From a bacterium (GTDB lineage: Bacteria; Cyanobacteriota; Sericytochromatia; S15B-MN24; VGJW01): DNA of 34,568 nucleotides. A program made the translations under genes and the position numbers. Below are positions 15,054 to 22,289 of this stretch, in pieces (position 1 is the first letter of the stretch; every line of letters begins with the position of its first letter). The notes under the pieces are model-generated. The model searched no databases and was not told the DNA's origin. It saw only the letters and a list, made by a program, of their open reading frames with translations. The DNA lies in contig JAJXWQ010000037.1 in the NCBI GenBank assembly GCA_021781555.1, forward strand, positions 1 through 34,568, read 5' to 3'.

Positions 15054-16505
15054 TTAGTTGGTGGCGACACCCAGGGCGTTGACCACGCCGCTTCCCGTGT
15101 AGGGGTTGTAACCGGACCCGATGGCGGTGCGACGGATGCGCTCGGCGATGGCCATGGGCGGTTCGGCGTGGGCGGCAATAGCGATCGCGGCGACACCGGA
15201 CGTGAAAGCGCTGGCCATGCTCGTGCCGGCCATGTAGGACCAGGGCGCCGGGCCCAGGGTGATCCCGTCGATCACGTGCGGGATCGCGTGGGTGCTCCAG
15301 GTCGAGAAGACCAGGTCGCGGGGGTCGACGATGACGGGCCCGGTCTGCGCGTTCCAGCCAACCCCACCACCCGGTGCGGCGACCTGCACCATGGGGCTGC
15401 CCCAGTTGCTGTAGCGGGCGAAGGCGTCGAAGTTCTTCTGGCCGACCGGACCGACCGCCGCAGCTCCCAGGACCAAAGGCAGGTCGGCGGGGATGTGCAC
15501 CCACCCCGAAGTCCGGTCTTCCTCCGAATCGTTGCCGACTCCGGCCACCACGAGGCTGCCGTTCATCGTGGCATAGCGGATGGCACGCTCGTAGGCCATC
15601 TCGGCATCCCCGGTACTGCCATCGCCCCACTGCAAGCGATCCTCGAGGCTGAGATTGATGACGTTGGCGTGGTGGTCGGCCGCATAGCGGATGCCCTCGA
15701 GGATGTCGAAGTCATCGCCGTAGGCATCCTTGTCGAGGACCTTGACGGACATGATCCTGGCCAGCGGCGCCACGCCGGCGACGCCGGTTCCGTTACGCGC
15801 CGCTGCGATGATGCCGGCGACGTGGCTGCCATGGCCGTTAAGGTCGGTCAGGTCCTCGCCGGGCACGAAGGAGCGCGAGTCGGCCAGATCCAGGTTGGGG
15901 GCCAGATTGGGGTTGTCGGCATCCACTCCGGTATCCAGCACGGCCACCGTGACGCCTTGACCCTGGTCTCCCGTGGCCCAGGCCTCTGGAGCCTGGACGA
16001 CGTTCAATCCCCACTCGAGGCTCTGGAACGGCTGCTGGTCCCCGACCGGTACCGGCGGGGGCGCGTCCTGCACGCGACCGGCCAGGATGTGCAAGCGCGG
16101 CCGCATCGGATCGCGGCTGACCTCCTCGACCCCTGGTTCTCCCGCGACGGCCGAGGGCGAAGCGTCTTCGACCGACGCGATACCGAGTCTCGGGTCGAAG
16201 CCTCGGACCTCCCCGCCAGCCGCCCGGACTCGAGCCTCGAACGATGCGAAGGCGACCCCTGGCTTCAGGACGACCAGCAACTGATTCGCCGTCGCTACCG
16301 TCAACCCGCCGCGGCTGTCGAGGGACTGACTCGATCTCGGATCGCCACCCGACAGCGTTTCCGGGGCAGCCCCGCGATCGCCGTTCGCGCGAGCAAGGCC
16401 CGCAGCTGTCGTTCCGGCGCCATCGGCGCCAGGGGCGTAGGGGGATGCGCACGCAGCGAGCGAGAGCGCGAGCACGAGCCCGCCGGATCTGAGCGTTCTG
16501 GCCAT
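15054..16505 (-). CDS. Lipoprotein subtilisin-like (S8) serine protease
   Basis: This is a 483-residue peptidase of family S8. A lipoprotein signal opens it: LVLALSLAACAS, with Cys19 as the likely lipidation site, so it is anchored outside the cytoplasm. A pro-region with an inhibitor-I9-like part (LLVVLKPGVAFASFEARVRA) runs to about residue 140. The catalytic triad is complete: Asp191 in VAVLDTGVD, His225 in NGHGSHVAGI and Ser429 in AGTSMASAF, with oxyanion Asn325 in AGVGND. ATG at 16505 follows GAGGAAAG. It is divergent from the peptide/radical SAM unit and could in principle process its product, but proteases of this type are common and no direct link is shown. Confidence 0.93.
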   Translation of the reverse strand: MARTLRSGGLVLALSLAACASPYAPGADGAGTTAAGLARANGDRGAAPETLSGGDPRSSQSLDSRGGLTVATANQLLVVLKPGVAFASFEARVRAAGGEVRGFDPRLGIASVEDASPSAVAGEPGVEEVSRDPMRPRLHILAGRVQDAPPPVPVGDQQPFQSLEWGLNVVQAPEAWATGDQGQGVTVAVLDTGVDADNPNLAPNLDLADSRSFVPGEDLTDLNGHGSHVAGIIAAARNGTGVAGVAPLARIMSVKVLDKDAYGDDFDILEGIRYAADHHANVINLSLEDRLQWGDGSTGDAEMAYERAIRYATMNGSLVVAGVGNDSEEDRTSGWVHIPADLPLVLGAAAVGPVGQKNFDAFARYSNWGSPMVQVAAPGGGVGWNAQTGPVIVDPRDLVFSTWSTHAIPHVIDGITLGPAPWSYMAGTSMASAFTSGVAAIAIAAHAEPPMAIAERIRRTAIGSGYNPYTGSGVVNALGVATN

Positions 16506-16564
16506 GGAAATCTTTCCTCGTGCTGTCGTCTTGCGTGGGCGCGGGCTCGGTTATGTTTACCGGA

Positions 16565-16594
16565 GCTATACCCGACATAAGGGCCTCAAATCAA
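16565..16594 (-). promoter_or_regulatory. Promoter of the S8 protease gene
   Basis: On the minus strand TTGATT (plus 16589-16594), an 18-base spacer and TATAGC (plus 16565-16570) form a good promoter about 55 bases before the protease ATG. Confidence 0.6.
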
Positions 16595-16632
16595 GCCAAT
16601 CATGGGCGAGTTCGCGGCAAATTCTCCAAAGT

Positions 16633-16653
16633 TGTATGTCGTATGAACATACA
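16633..16653. promoter_or_regulatory. Inverted repeat, candidate operator
   Basis: TGTATGT and ACATACA form a perfect 7-base inverted repeat with a 7-base centre, in the AT-richer 368-base region between the divergent protease and peptide genes. A direct repeat GAACAT (16645 and 16660) overlaps it. The layout suits a dimeric repressor or activator. Confidence 0.5.
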
Positions 16654-16873
16654 TCGTCAGAACATGGGCCTAGTGCGCGATATCTCGACTGGCTGGCAGG
16701 TACCGAGCAACGCTCGCTTGATTCTTTGGATATTTCATGATCTTTGCCAGGTCGCGCTCAGAATATTGAACAAGTGGCCGTATCCCTTGGCTATTCGATT
16801 GTTTTATCCGATTATTCGGGTAGGAGCCCAGTAGTAAGCACGCGGACCAGCCTCGTGCACGGAGGATCTAGAC

Positions 16874-17098
16874 ATGCTCATCAATTCGGAGATCCGCAAA
16901 TTCGTCGACCGGATCGCAGCGGACGACAGTCTCAAGCAACGCCTGGAAGGGGATTTCGACGGAGCCCTGGCGGGCGAGAACATCAAGCTGTCCCCACGCG
17001 ACAAAGATGCCCTGGAGGCCGCCCTGCACCTGATCCGCCAGCTCGGCAAGATGGGACAGGGAGCCACGGTCCTCGGTGGATGGGGCATCGGCTGCTGA
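16874..17098 (+). CDS. Nif11-like leader peptide, probable RiPP precursor
   Basis: This is a 74-residue peptide with a good ribosome site (GGAGG, 9 bases before ATG 16874). Residues 5-55 resemble the Nif11-type leader helix pair: EIRKFVDRIAADDSLKQRL, then a loop, then ENIKLSPRDKDALEAALHL. The last 15 residues change character: MGQGATVLGGWGIGC, Gly-rich with one Trp (70) and one Cys as the final residue (74). This leader/core layout, and the radical SAM gene that overlaps its 3' end, suggest a ribosomally made, post-translationally modified peptide. The cleavage point is unknown; LGG at 67-69 is a possible double-glycine-like site. No transporter or peptidase gene follows directly. Function of the product is unknown. 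Confidence 0.72.
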   Translation: MLINSEIRKFVDRIAADDSLKQRLEGDFDGALAGENIKLSPRDKDALEAALHLIRQLGKMGQGATVLGGWGIGC

Positions 17099-18168
17099 AC
17101 CCTGACACCCTGGCGACCGGCCGTTGCAGGACAACGGATCGGACGTCCGGGTCCGCGGGCGCGAGCCCCCCCGACGAGCGCGAGCCCCTGGTTCTCATGC
17201 TCGCGCTCACCAATGCCTGCAACCTCTCTTGCCGCCATTGCTACCGCCACCAGTCCGTAGCCTTCGGTGACGAGCTCAAGCCCGCGGAGATCTTCGGCGT
17301 CCTCGAGCAGTTCGCCGAACTCTGCGAGCGCGAAGACCACCGCGGTGCGGTCGTCTTCTCCGGGGGCGAGCCCCTGCTGCATCCTCACCTGGGCCTGGCG
17401 ATCCGCGTGGCGCGCGCCCTGGGTTTGCACGCCCGCGTGAACACGAGCGCGACGCTGGCGACCCCGGCCGTGGCGGAGGCCCTGGCGGGCTGGGGGCTGG
17501 AGGTAGCGCAGGTCAGCCTGGATGGAGCGGATCGCGTCACCCACGAGGCGGTCCGGGGGCCGCACACGTGGGAGCCGGCACGGCGCGGCATCTCGGCATT
17601 CCAGGCGGCCGGTATCACGGTCGAGCTCAAGGTGACACTGATCCGCGATCGCAACGACGCGGATCCGGTGGCCTTCATGCGTCTGGCCCGGCACTGGGAC
17701 GTGTCGATCGTCAGCTTCGCGCGGCTCATTGCGATCGGCTCGGGGTCGGGGTTTCCTGCCCATGATGCCGCCTCCTGGCGCGCCGTCCTCGAGGCCTTGG
17801 CCAGGGAGCGGGTCGCCGGGGTGATCGGCGACATCCGCGACTTCACCTTCGATCGCAGCTTCCTTCTGGGAGCGCCGCATCGGCTGGGGCCCGAGGAGGC
17901 CTTTCATGTCCTGGCGGTCGATGCTGACGGCACCTGTCTGGTATCGCGTCGACTCCCGATCCCGCTGGGAAACATCCGCTTCGAGCCCCTGGCTCGGATG
18001 TGGCACCATCCGCTGCTCGAGCGGATGCGAGGCGAGCAGTCGACCGGCAAGTGCCAGCGCTGCGACCTGCGGGAACTGTGCCGCGGTGGCAGTCGGGCGG
18101 CCGCCTGGGGCGGGTCCGAGGGGCTGAACCTGGCGCCGGATCCCGCGTGCTGGGTCGAGGTGCCATGA
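17080..18168 (+). CDS. Radical SAM/SPASM-type peptide maturase
   Basis: This is a 362-residue radical SAM enzyme. Cys47, 51 and 54 (CNLSCRHC) bind the [4Fe-4S]/SAM cluster, and FSGGEPLLHP is the SAM-binding GGE motif. The C-terminal part has a short SPASM/twitch-like set of Cys (286, 325, 328, 334, 357) around LGNIRFEPLARMWHHPLL, as in enzymes that modify peptides. No RiPP-recognition (PqqD-like) domain is visible before the barrel. ATG at 17080 lies inside the end of the peptide gene, an overlap of 19 bases in another frame; the ribosome site is poor, so translation is probably coupled. Its likely substrate is the upstream peptide, inferred from position only. The bond it forms is unknown. 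Confidence 0.87.
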   Translation: MGHRLLNPDTLATGRCRTTDRTSGSAGASPPDEREPLVLMLALTNACNLSCRHCYRHQSVAFGDELKPAEIFGVLEQFAELCEREDHRGAVVFSGGEPLLHPHLGLAIRVARALGLHARVNTSATLATPAVAEALAGWGLEVAQVSLDGADRVTHEAVRGPHTWEPARRGISAFQAAGITVELKVTLIRDRNDADPVAFMRLARHWDVSIVSFARLIAIGSGSGFPAHDAASWRAVLEALARERVAGVIGDIRDFTFDRSFLLGAPHRLGPEEAFHVLAVDADGTCLVSRRLPIPLGNIRFEPLARMWHHPLLERMRGEQSTGKCQRCDLRELCRGGSRAAAWGGSEGLNLAPDPACWVEVP

Positions 18169-19256
18169 GCGATTCCGCCGGGCTGGGCATCGAGATCGAG
18201 AATGCCTGGATCAAGTGTGTCCTCACCCGTTCGGCCGGCACACGAGCGCGCCAGTACTCCCTGGCGTTCGTTTCGAGCGGCGATCGCCGGGGCGATCTGG
18301 CGGTCGGCGTCGGCGAGGCCCTGGCTCGTTTCGAGCGGGAAGTCGGGATCCCGCTCGCCAGGGTCCCGACCGCGGTGGCGGCCAGCTGTCATTTCGCCTT
18401 TCCGACCTTCGGTCAGGCACACGACGCCGTGCTGCGGGTTCTCGACCGTCACCTGCCCGGGGCCCTTCTGGCCGCAGCGGATGGCCTCTACCCGCTCGAC
18501 CGCGTACCGGCCGCAGGAGGCTACCTGCGCTTCGTCCTGGGCCGCACGGTAGGCATCCGTGCGGTTGCCGAAGGCTTCAGCAACGCGCAGATCGCCGTCG
18601 ACTGCGGCTCTACCTCGACCGAGGTGGTGCGACTGGCCGCCGCGGCGGTCCCCGGGCATCAAAGCGATCCCGATCGAGATAGCCGCGAGCGGCTGCACGA
18701 CGGCAGGTTGACCTGGATCGGCGCGTTCGACACCCCCCTCGACTATGTGGCAAAGAGTGCCTGCGGCTACCCCCTGGTTCCGCGGATGGCCCGGATGCGC
18801 TCCATCTGGGCCATTGCGGAGCCTGCGGCTGGCCCGGCAAGAGCCAGTTGCGGCCCGCCTTCGGACGGGCCCGCGAGCGTTTCCGGGACCCGGGGACTGG
18901 CCGTCGCGACCCTCGAACTTCTCGGCGCGGAAGCGGCAAGGCGCGAACTTGCCCAGGCGGTGGGACTCGACGCCGAGGTACTCGGTGACGACGTCCAGCA
19001 CCTTGCGGACGAGCTTCGGTGCGCGGCCATCGCCACGCTGCGCGAGTCCTTCTTGAGGGTCATCGGATCCGGCGAGACGCCCCGGGAGGCAGCCGTGATG
19101 GGATGGGGCGCCCACCTGCTGGCCGAACCGGCTCTCTTGGCCCTGGGCGTCAAGCGCATTGCCGATGTCGAGGAGATCGCGGGAGTGCCACCCAACTTCG
19201 GCGCGGCCCTGGGCCTGGCGCTCGCGGCCAGCCGGCAGCGGGTCGCAAGCGGGTAG
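18165..19256 (+). CDS. Hydantoinase/MfnF-like ASKHA-fold protein
   Basis: This 363-residue protein overlaps the radical SAM stop by ATGA. It resembles the hydantoinase/oxoprolinase-type proteins annotated as H4MPT-linked C1-transfer or MfnF proteins. The second phosphate-binding motif is clear at residues 144-154 (AVDCGSTSTEV), then DGRLTWIGAFDTPLDYVAKS matches the family's GELVYTG-RTP stretch, and GWGAHLLAEPALLALGV the C-terminal adenosine-side motif. The first motif near the N-terminus is altered (LGIEIENAWIKCVL in place of the usual D-GG-N-K). No other methanopterin genes are in view, so in this setting it may serve the peptide pathway, for example as an ATP-dependent ligase or kinase-like step. 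That role is inference. Confidence 0.7.
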   Translation: MSDSAGLGIEIENAWIKCVLTRSAGTRARQYSLAFVSSGDRRGDLAVGVGEALARFEREVGIPLARVPTAVAASCHFAFPTFGQAHDAVLRVLDRHLPGALLAAADGLYPLDRVPAAGGYLRFVLGRTVGIRAVAEGFSNAQIAVDCGSTSTEVVRLAAAAVPGHQSDPDRDSRERLHDGRLTWIGAFDTPLDYVAKSACGYPLVPRMARMRSIWAIAEPAAGPARASCGPPSDGPASVSGTRGLAVATLELLGAEAARRELAQAVGLDAEVLGDDVQHLADELRCAAIATLRESFLRVIGSGETPREAAVMGWGAHLLAEPALLALGVKRIADVEEIAGVPPNFGAALGLALAASRQRVASG

Positions 19257-19285
19257 CGTCTTGGCGCGGGTCGTGTGTTTTTTTG

Positions 19286-19339
19286 CCTGGCGCCGCCTGG
19301 CCGGGCCAGATGTCGCCAGGAGGGCCGATCCTCGGCCCT
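19286..19339. terminator. Hairpin cluster between convergent genes
   Basis: CCTGGCG (19286-19292) pairs with CGCCAGG (19314-19320) around an inner CTGGCC/GGCCAG, and AGGGCCGA-TCC-TCGGCCCT (19321-19339) is a perfect 8-base stem overlapping the phosphatase stop. T7 at 19278-19284 lies on the left. It may end both convergent transcripts, but the T-run is not in the canonical place. Confidence 0.45.
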
Positions 19340-21683
19340 ACTGCCGCTTGAGGGTGAGCAAGGTCAGGTCGTCGAAGGGCTCGGCTCCGCCCGAGAACTC
19401 CGAGATCACACGCAGGATCTCGGCGTGCGCCCGGTCAGGCGAAAGCTCCCAGCACCGATCGACCGCTTCGCTGAGCCGCTCGCTGCCGAAGTGCTCCTCG
19501 CGTGGGTTCATGGCGTCCTCGACGCCGTCCGAATAGATCATGAGCCCCTCGCCAGGCTCCAGCCGGTGGTGGTGCTCCTCGTACTGCGATCCGGAGACGA
19601 CGCCCAGTGCCATGCCCCGGGCGACCAGCGGCCCGCCGGGAGTCAGGGGAAACGGCTGGCCCGCGTTGGCATAGGTGAACGACCCGGAGATGCGATCGAG
19701 CACGCTGTAGAAGGCCGTGACGAACATCTTGCGGGAGGGGCGGTTGAGCCAGATCAGCTCGTTGGCCTGGGCGAGCACGGCCGCGGGCGACCGGTTGCCC
19801 TTGGCCAGCGAGCGGAAGACCATCACCGTCATGGCCATCAACAGGGCCGCAGGCACGCCCTTGCCGGCCACGTCCCCGACCAGGATCGCCAGGCGGTCGT
19901 CGCCGATGTCGATCACGTCGTAGAAGTCTCCCCCGACCTCGAGGGCGGGGTGGGTGCAGGCTGCGATCGCCAGGCCCGGCACCTCCGGCAGGCGCTGCGG
20001 CAGGAATCCGCTCTGCACCTCGCGGGCGATCTCGAGCTCGCGCCGGATTCGCTCCTGGCTGGCCACCTGTGCGAACAGAGCCGAGTTCTCGAGCCACAGG
20101 GCGAGCTGGCTCGACAAGCTGGCAACCAGCTCCCGATCCTCCGGCTTGTAGGGCTGGTCCGAGCGGCGGGGACCCAGCATGGCCAGCCCGGAATCCTCTT
20201 TCATGGCGATCGGCACGCGCAGCGCCGGAAACTCGGGCGGCTCGCCATGGCGGAGATGGAGCTCCCCGCCGTCTTGCAGGTACACGGCGATGGCCTGCGG
20301 GTGAAGGGCGCCGTCGATGGCTGCTGCGTAAGCGGCAAACAGCTCGTAAGGATCGAGGGTCTTGCGGGCACGCTCACCGAAATCAGCTAGCACCCGCCCC
20401 AGATCGTAGCCCTCGCGGAAGAACAGCCGATCGACCGTGATCTTCGTGCGGTCGCGCAGAGGGGCGAAGGCGAGCGCCACGGCCGCCGTTGCCAGGACGT
20501 TGGCCCAGCGGGCATTCTGCTGGCCCCAAAGGGACAGCAGGCCGGCCGTCGTGCCGAAGTAGAAGGTACCCAGCGCCGCCGTGACGAGGGCATACACGAG
20601 CGTCCGCTTGACGGCGATCTCGACGTCGAAGAGCCGCCAGCGAACGATGGCGTAGGCCAGAGAGAACGGGAACAGGAGCGTCAGCAGGTAGGCCGACGAG
20701 CTTCCCGGGATGGAGATGTCGGCGAAGGCCGCCATGGTCACGACCAGGGTCGGTACGATGCCCGCGATGGCTCCGGCGAGCACGATCGTGCCCTGAGCGC
20801 GCTCGGAAGCCGACGAGCGGGGATGGATGCAGGCCACTGCAGCCGCCACGGGAATGGCCAGCAGGCCGAGACCGACCAGCAGAGTATCGGCGAGGTAGAC
20901 GGGCTTCCAGAGAACGGGCTGGCGGTAAAAGACCAGGGTCAAGCCCGCCAGGGCCACGCCGGGCCACAGAGGAAGCGACGCCAGAGCCGGCCAGCGTCTG
21001 ACCCATCTTGGTGTCACGGGCATGCGCAAGGCCAGCAACCCGGCCGTCGGCCCCACGAAGGCGAGCGACAGGATGTTCACCCACGAGAACAGGTGCGTCG
21101 TGACGCTCTCGAAATTGGTCAGGGAGAAGACCGCGAAGGTCGCACAGAACCACAGGAAGGCTCGGGAGTCGGCTTCGTGCGGTCGCAATGCCTGCACGAT
21201 CGCTCCGAGTCCGAGGAACACCAGTCCCAGCACCCACCACATCACGAACATCGTGAAGACATCCACGGCCGTGAAATTCTCGAGCGGGATCCGCAGCGAC
21301 AGCAGGCGGCCCTCGCGGTCGATGCCGTAACGGACGATGGTTGCGTGGGCCAGGTGACCAACCGCGGCAGCGAAGGCCGCGGGCGTGGCGACCGGCTGCC
21401 CGTCCACCGTGCGGACCTCGTCCCCGACCTGGATCCCGGCCTGGAAGCCCGCCCACTGCTCGCTGTAGACCGAGGTCACGGTCATGTTCTTCTCGAGCAA
21501 GAAGCCGGGGAAGGGCTTGCCGAACCACGAAAGCGCCAGGAGGAGGGTGACGACCGCCAGTACCGTGCCTCCCACCAGGAGCGGCAACGCGATCTGGCCC
21601 CGAGCCTTGCGGACGTCCAGGACGACCTGCGGCATCAACCCTTTCTCGAGCCGGTCGGCTACCGGATCCGCCTGGCGCTGCAT
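19338..21683 (-). CDS. PDZ-membrane-GAF-SpoIIE (PP2C) phosphatase
   Basis: This is a 781-residue signalling phosphatase. Order: a membrane helix (residues 30-52), a PDZ-like extracytoplasmic domain (MTVTSVYSEQWAGFQAGIQVG with DEVRTVDGQPV), about eight membrane helices (residues 135-400), a GAF-like domain (about 430-540), a short coiled linker with REVQSGFLPQRLP, and a C-terminal SpoIIE/PP2C domain. The metal-binding acids are in GGDFYDVIDI, LVGDVAGKGVPAALL, YSDGVEDAMNP and FDDLTLLTL. Such proteins dephosphorylate STAS anti-sigma-factor antagonists in response to a membrane or periplasmic signal. A STAS gene sits divergently next door, which supports that role. The ATG lacks a clear ribosome site. 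Confidence 0.9.
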   Translation of the reverse strand: MQRQADPVADRLEKGLMPQVVLDVRKARGQIALPLLVGGTVLAVVTLLLALSWFGKPFPGFLLEKNMTVTSVYSEQWAGFQAGIQVGDEVRTVDGQPVATPAAFAAAVGHLAHATIVRYGIDREGRLLSLRIPLENFTAVDVFTMFVMWWVLGLVFLGLGAIVQALRPHEADSRAFLWFCATFAVFSLTNFESVTTHLFSWVNILSLAFVGPTAGLLALRMPVTPRWVRRWPALASLPLWPGVALAGLTLVFYRQPVLWKPVYLADTLLVGLGLLAIPVAAAVACIHPRSSASERAQGTIVLAGAIAGIVPTLVVTMAAFADISIPGSSSAYLLTLLFPFSLAYAIVRWRLFDVEIAVKRTLVYALVTAALGTFYFGTTAGLLSLWGQQNARWANVLATAAVALAFAPLRDRTKITVDRLFFREGYDLGRVLADFGERARKTLDPYELFAAYAAAIDGALHPQAIAVYLQDGGELHLRHGEPPEFPALRVPIAMKEDSGLAMLGPRRSDQPYKPEDRELVASLSSQLALWLENSALFAQVASQERIRRELEIAREVQSGFLPQRLPEVPGLAIAACTHPALEVGGDFYDVIDIGDDRLAILVGDVAGKGVPAALLMAMTVMVFRSLAKGNRSPAAVLAQANELIWLNRPSRKMFVTAFYSVLDRISGSFTYANAGQPFPLTPGGPLVARGMALGVVSGSQYEEHHHRLEPGEGLMIYSDGVEDAMNPREEHFGSERLSEAVDRCWELSPDRAHAEILRVISEFSGGAEPFDDLTLLTLKRQ

Positions 21684-21719
21684 ACCGATTAACTACCCGT
21701 GCGCCAAGGCCAGGTAACC

Positions 21720-21782
21720 TGGAAAGCCGCTTGTTTGCTATATCTGACGGGCTTTCCAAAGAGGCGACGGGCCTGTTACAGT
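21720..21782 (+). promoter_or_regulatory. Inverted repeat plus promoter before the STAS gene
   Basis: TGGAAAGCC (21720-21728) and GGCTTTCCA (21750-21758) form a perfect 9-base inverted repeat with a 21-base centre. Its right arm contains TTTCCA (21753-21758), which with an 18-base spacer and TACAGT (21777-21782) makes a promoter toward the STAS gene. A protein bound at the repeat would block this -35. Confidence 0.5.
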
Positions 21783-21893
21783 ATCGGGACGCCGACGGAC
21801 CGTGACGCCCGCGATCGGCACCTATCCCGGCGCCGTTGGCGGCCCCGCACCCGGCGCGGGCCCCGGCAGATCCGGCCCGCGAAGGCAGAAAAC

Positions 21894-22268
21894 ATGACCT
21901 ACACACAGGAAATCCTCCTCGAGGGGGGCATCTCGATCCTCCGGGTGAGCGGCCACCTGGATGCGCACACCGCGCCGGACCTCGACCGCGCACTCACGGA
22001 TCTGCTCGAGAGCGGGGCATTCCGGGTCGTCCTGGACCTGGCGGAACTGGGTTACATCAGCAGTGCGGGCCTGGGCGTGCTCACCGGGTCGCTGGGCGCG
22101 TTTCGCGAGCGCGGGGGAGATCTCAAGCTCGCGGCCGTCCCTCCGAACGCCTACCGAGTCCTCGACCTGCTGGGCTTCACGCGCCTGCTCGATCTCTACG
22201 ACACCCGGGATGCCGCCATCGCAGCCTTCGCCGGGAAGGCGTCGGGCAGAGAGACCCGTCCAAGCTGA
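21894..22268 (+). CDS. STAS-domain anti-sigma-factor antagonist
   Basis: This 124-residue single STAS domain acts in partner-switching: unphosphorylated it sequesters an anti-sigma kinase, and a PP2C phosphatase reactivates it. The phospho-site loop is seen in LDLAELGYISSAGLGVLTG, with a Ser pair as in SpoIIAA/RsbV. ATG at 21894 begins MTYTQEILLEGGISILRVSG, the usual first strands; the ribosome site is weak. It is divergent from the SpoIIE-type phosphatase gene (start 21683), its probable partner. No anti-sigma kinase (HATPase) or sigma gene lies in the window. The next gene begins 20 bases after its stop. Confidence 0.92.
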   Translation: MTYTQEILLEGGISILRVSGHLDAHTAPDLDRALTDLLESGAFRVVLDLAELGYISSAGLGVLTGSLGAFRERGGDLKLAAVPPNAYRVLDLLGFTRLLDLYDTRDAAIAAFAGKASGRETRPS

Positions 22269-22276
22269 AAAAAGTA

Positions 22277-22289
22277 TAAGATCTGCGCG
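22277..22289 (+). promoter_or_regulatory. Candidate leaderless promoter (TAAGAT-N6-GTG)
   Basis: TAAGAT at 22277-22282 (within TATAAGAT) lies exactly 6 bases before the GTG at 22289, as at 12551 and 33327. No good -35 is seen; readthrough from the STAS gene is also possible. Confidence 0.45.

Larger units (their letters stand above)
16506..16873. other. AT-richer divergent control region
   Basis: These 368 bases separate the protease gene (leftward) from the peptide/radical SAM unit (rightward). They are visibly poorer in GC than all neighbours, with T-rich runs at 16718-16740 and 16785-16818. I find the leftward promoter and one inverted repeat (listed separately) but no clear -35/-10 pair for the rightward unit. 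No coding frame here looks real. Confidence 0.45.

Noticed and set aside
15054-16505. S8 protease as a dedicated leader peptidase of the peptide unit
   Set aside because: It is divergent, a lipoprotein and of a very common family; proximity alone does not support this. Left as a possibility only.
16520-16834. Frames of 78 and 104 codons in the AT-rich region before the peptide gene
   Set aside because: No ribosome sites, no conserved motifs, and they overlap promoter-like and palindromic sequence.
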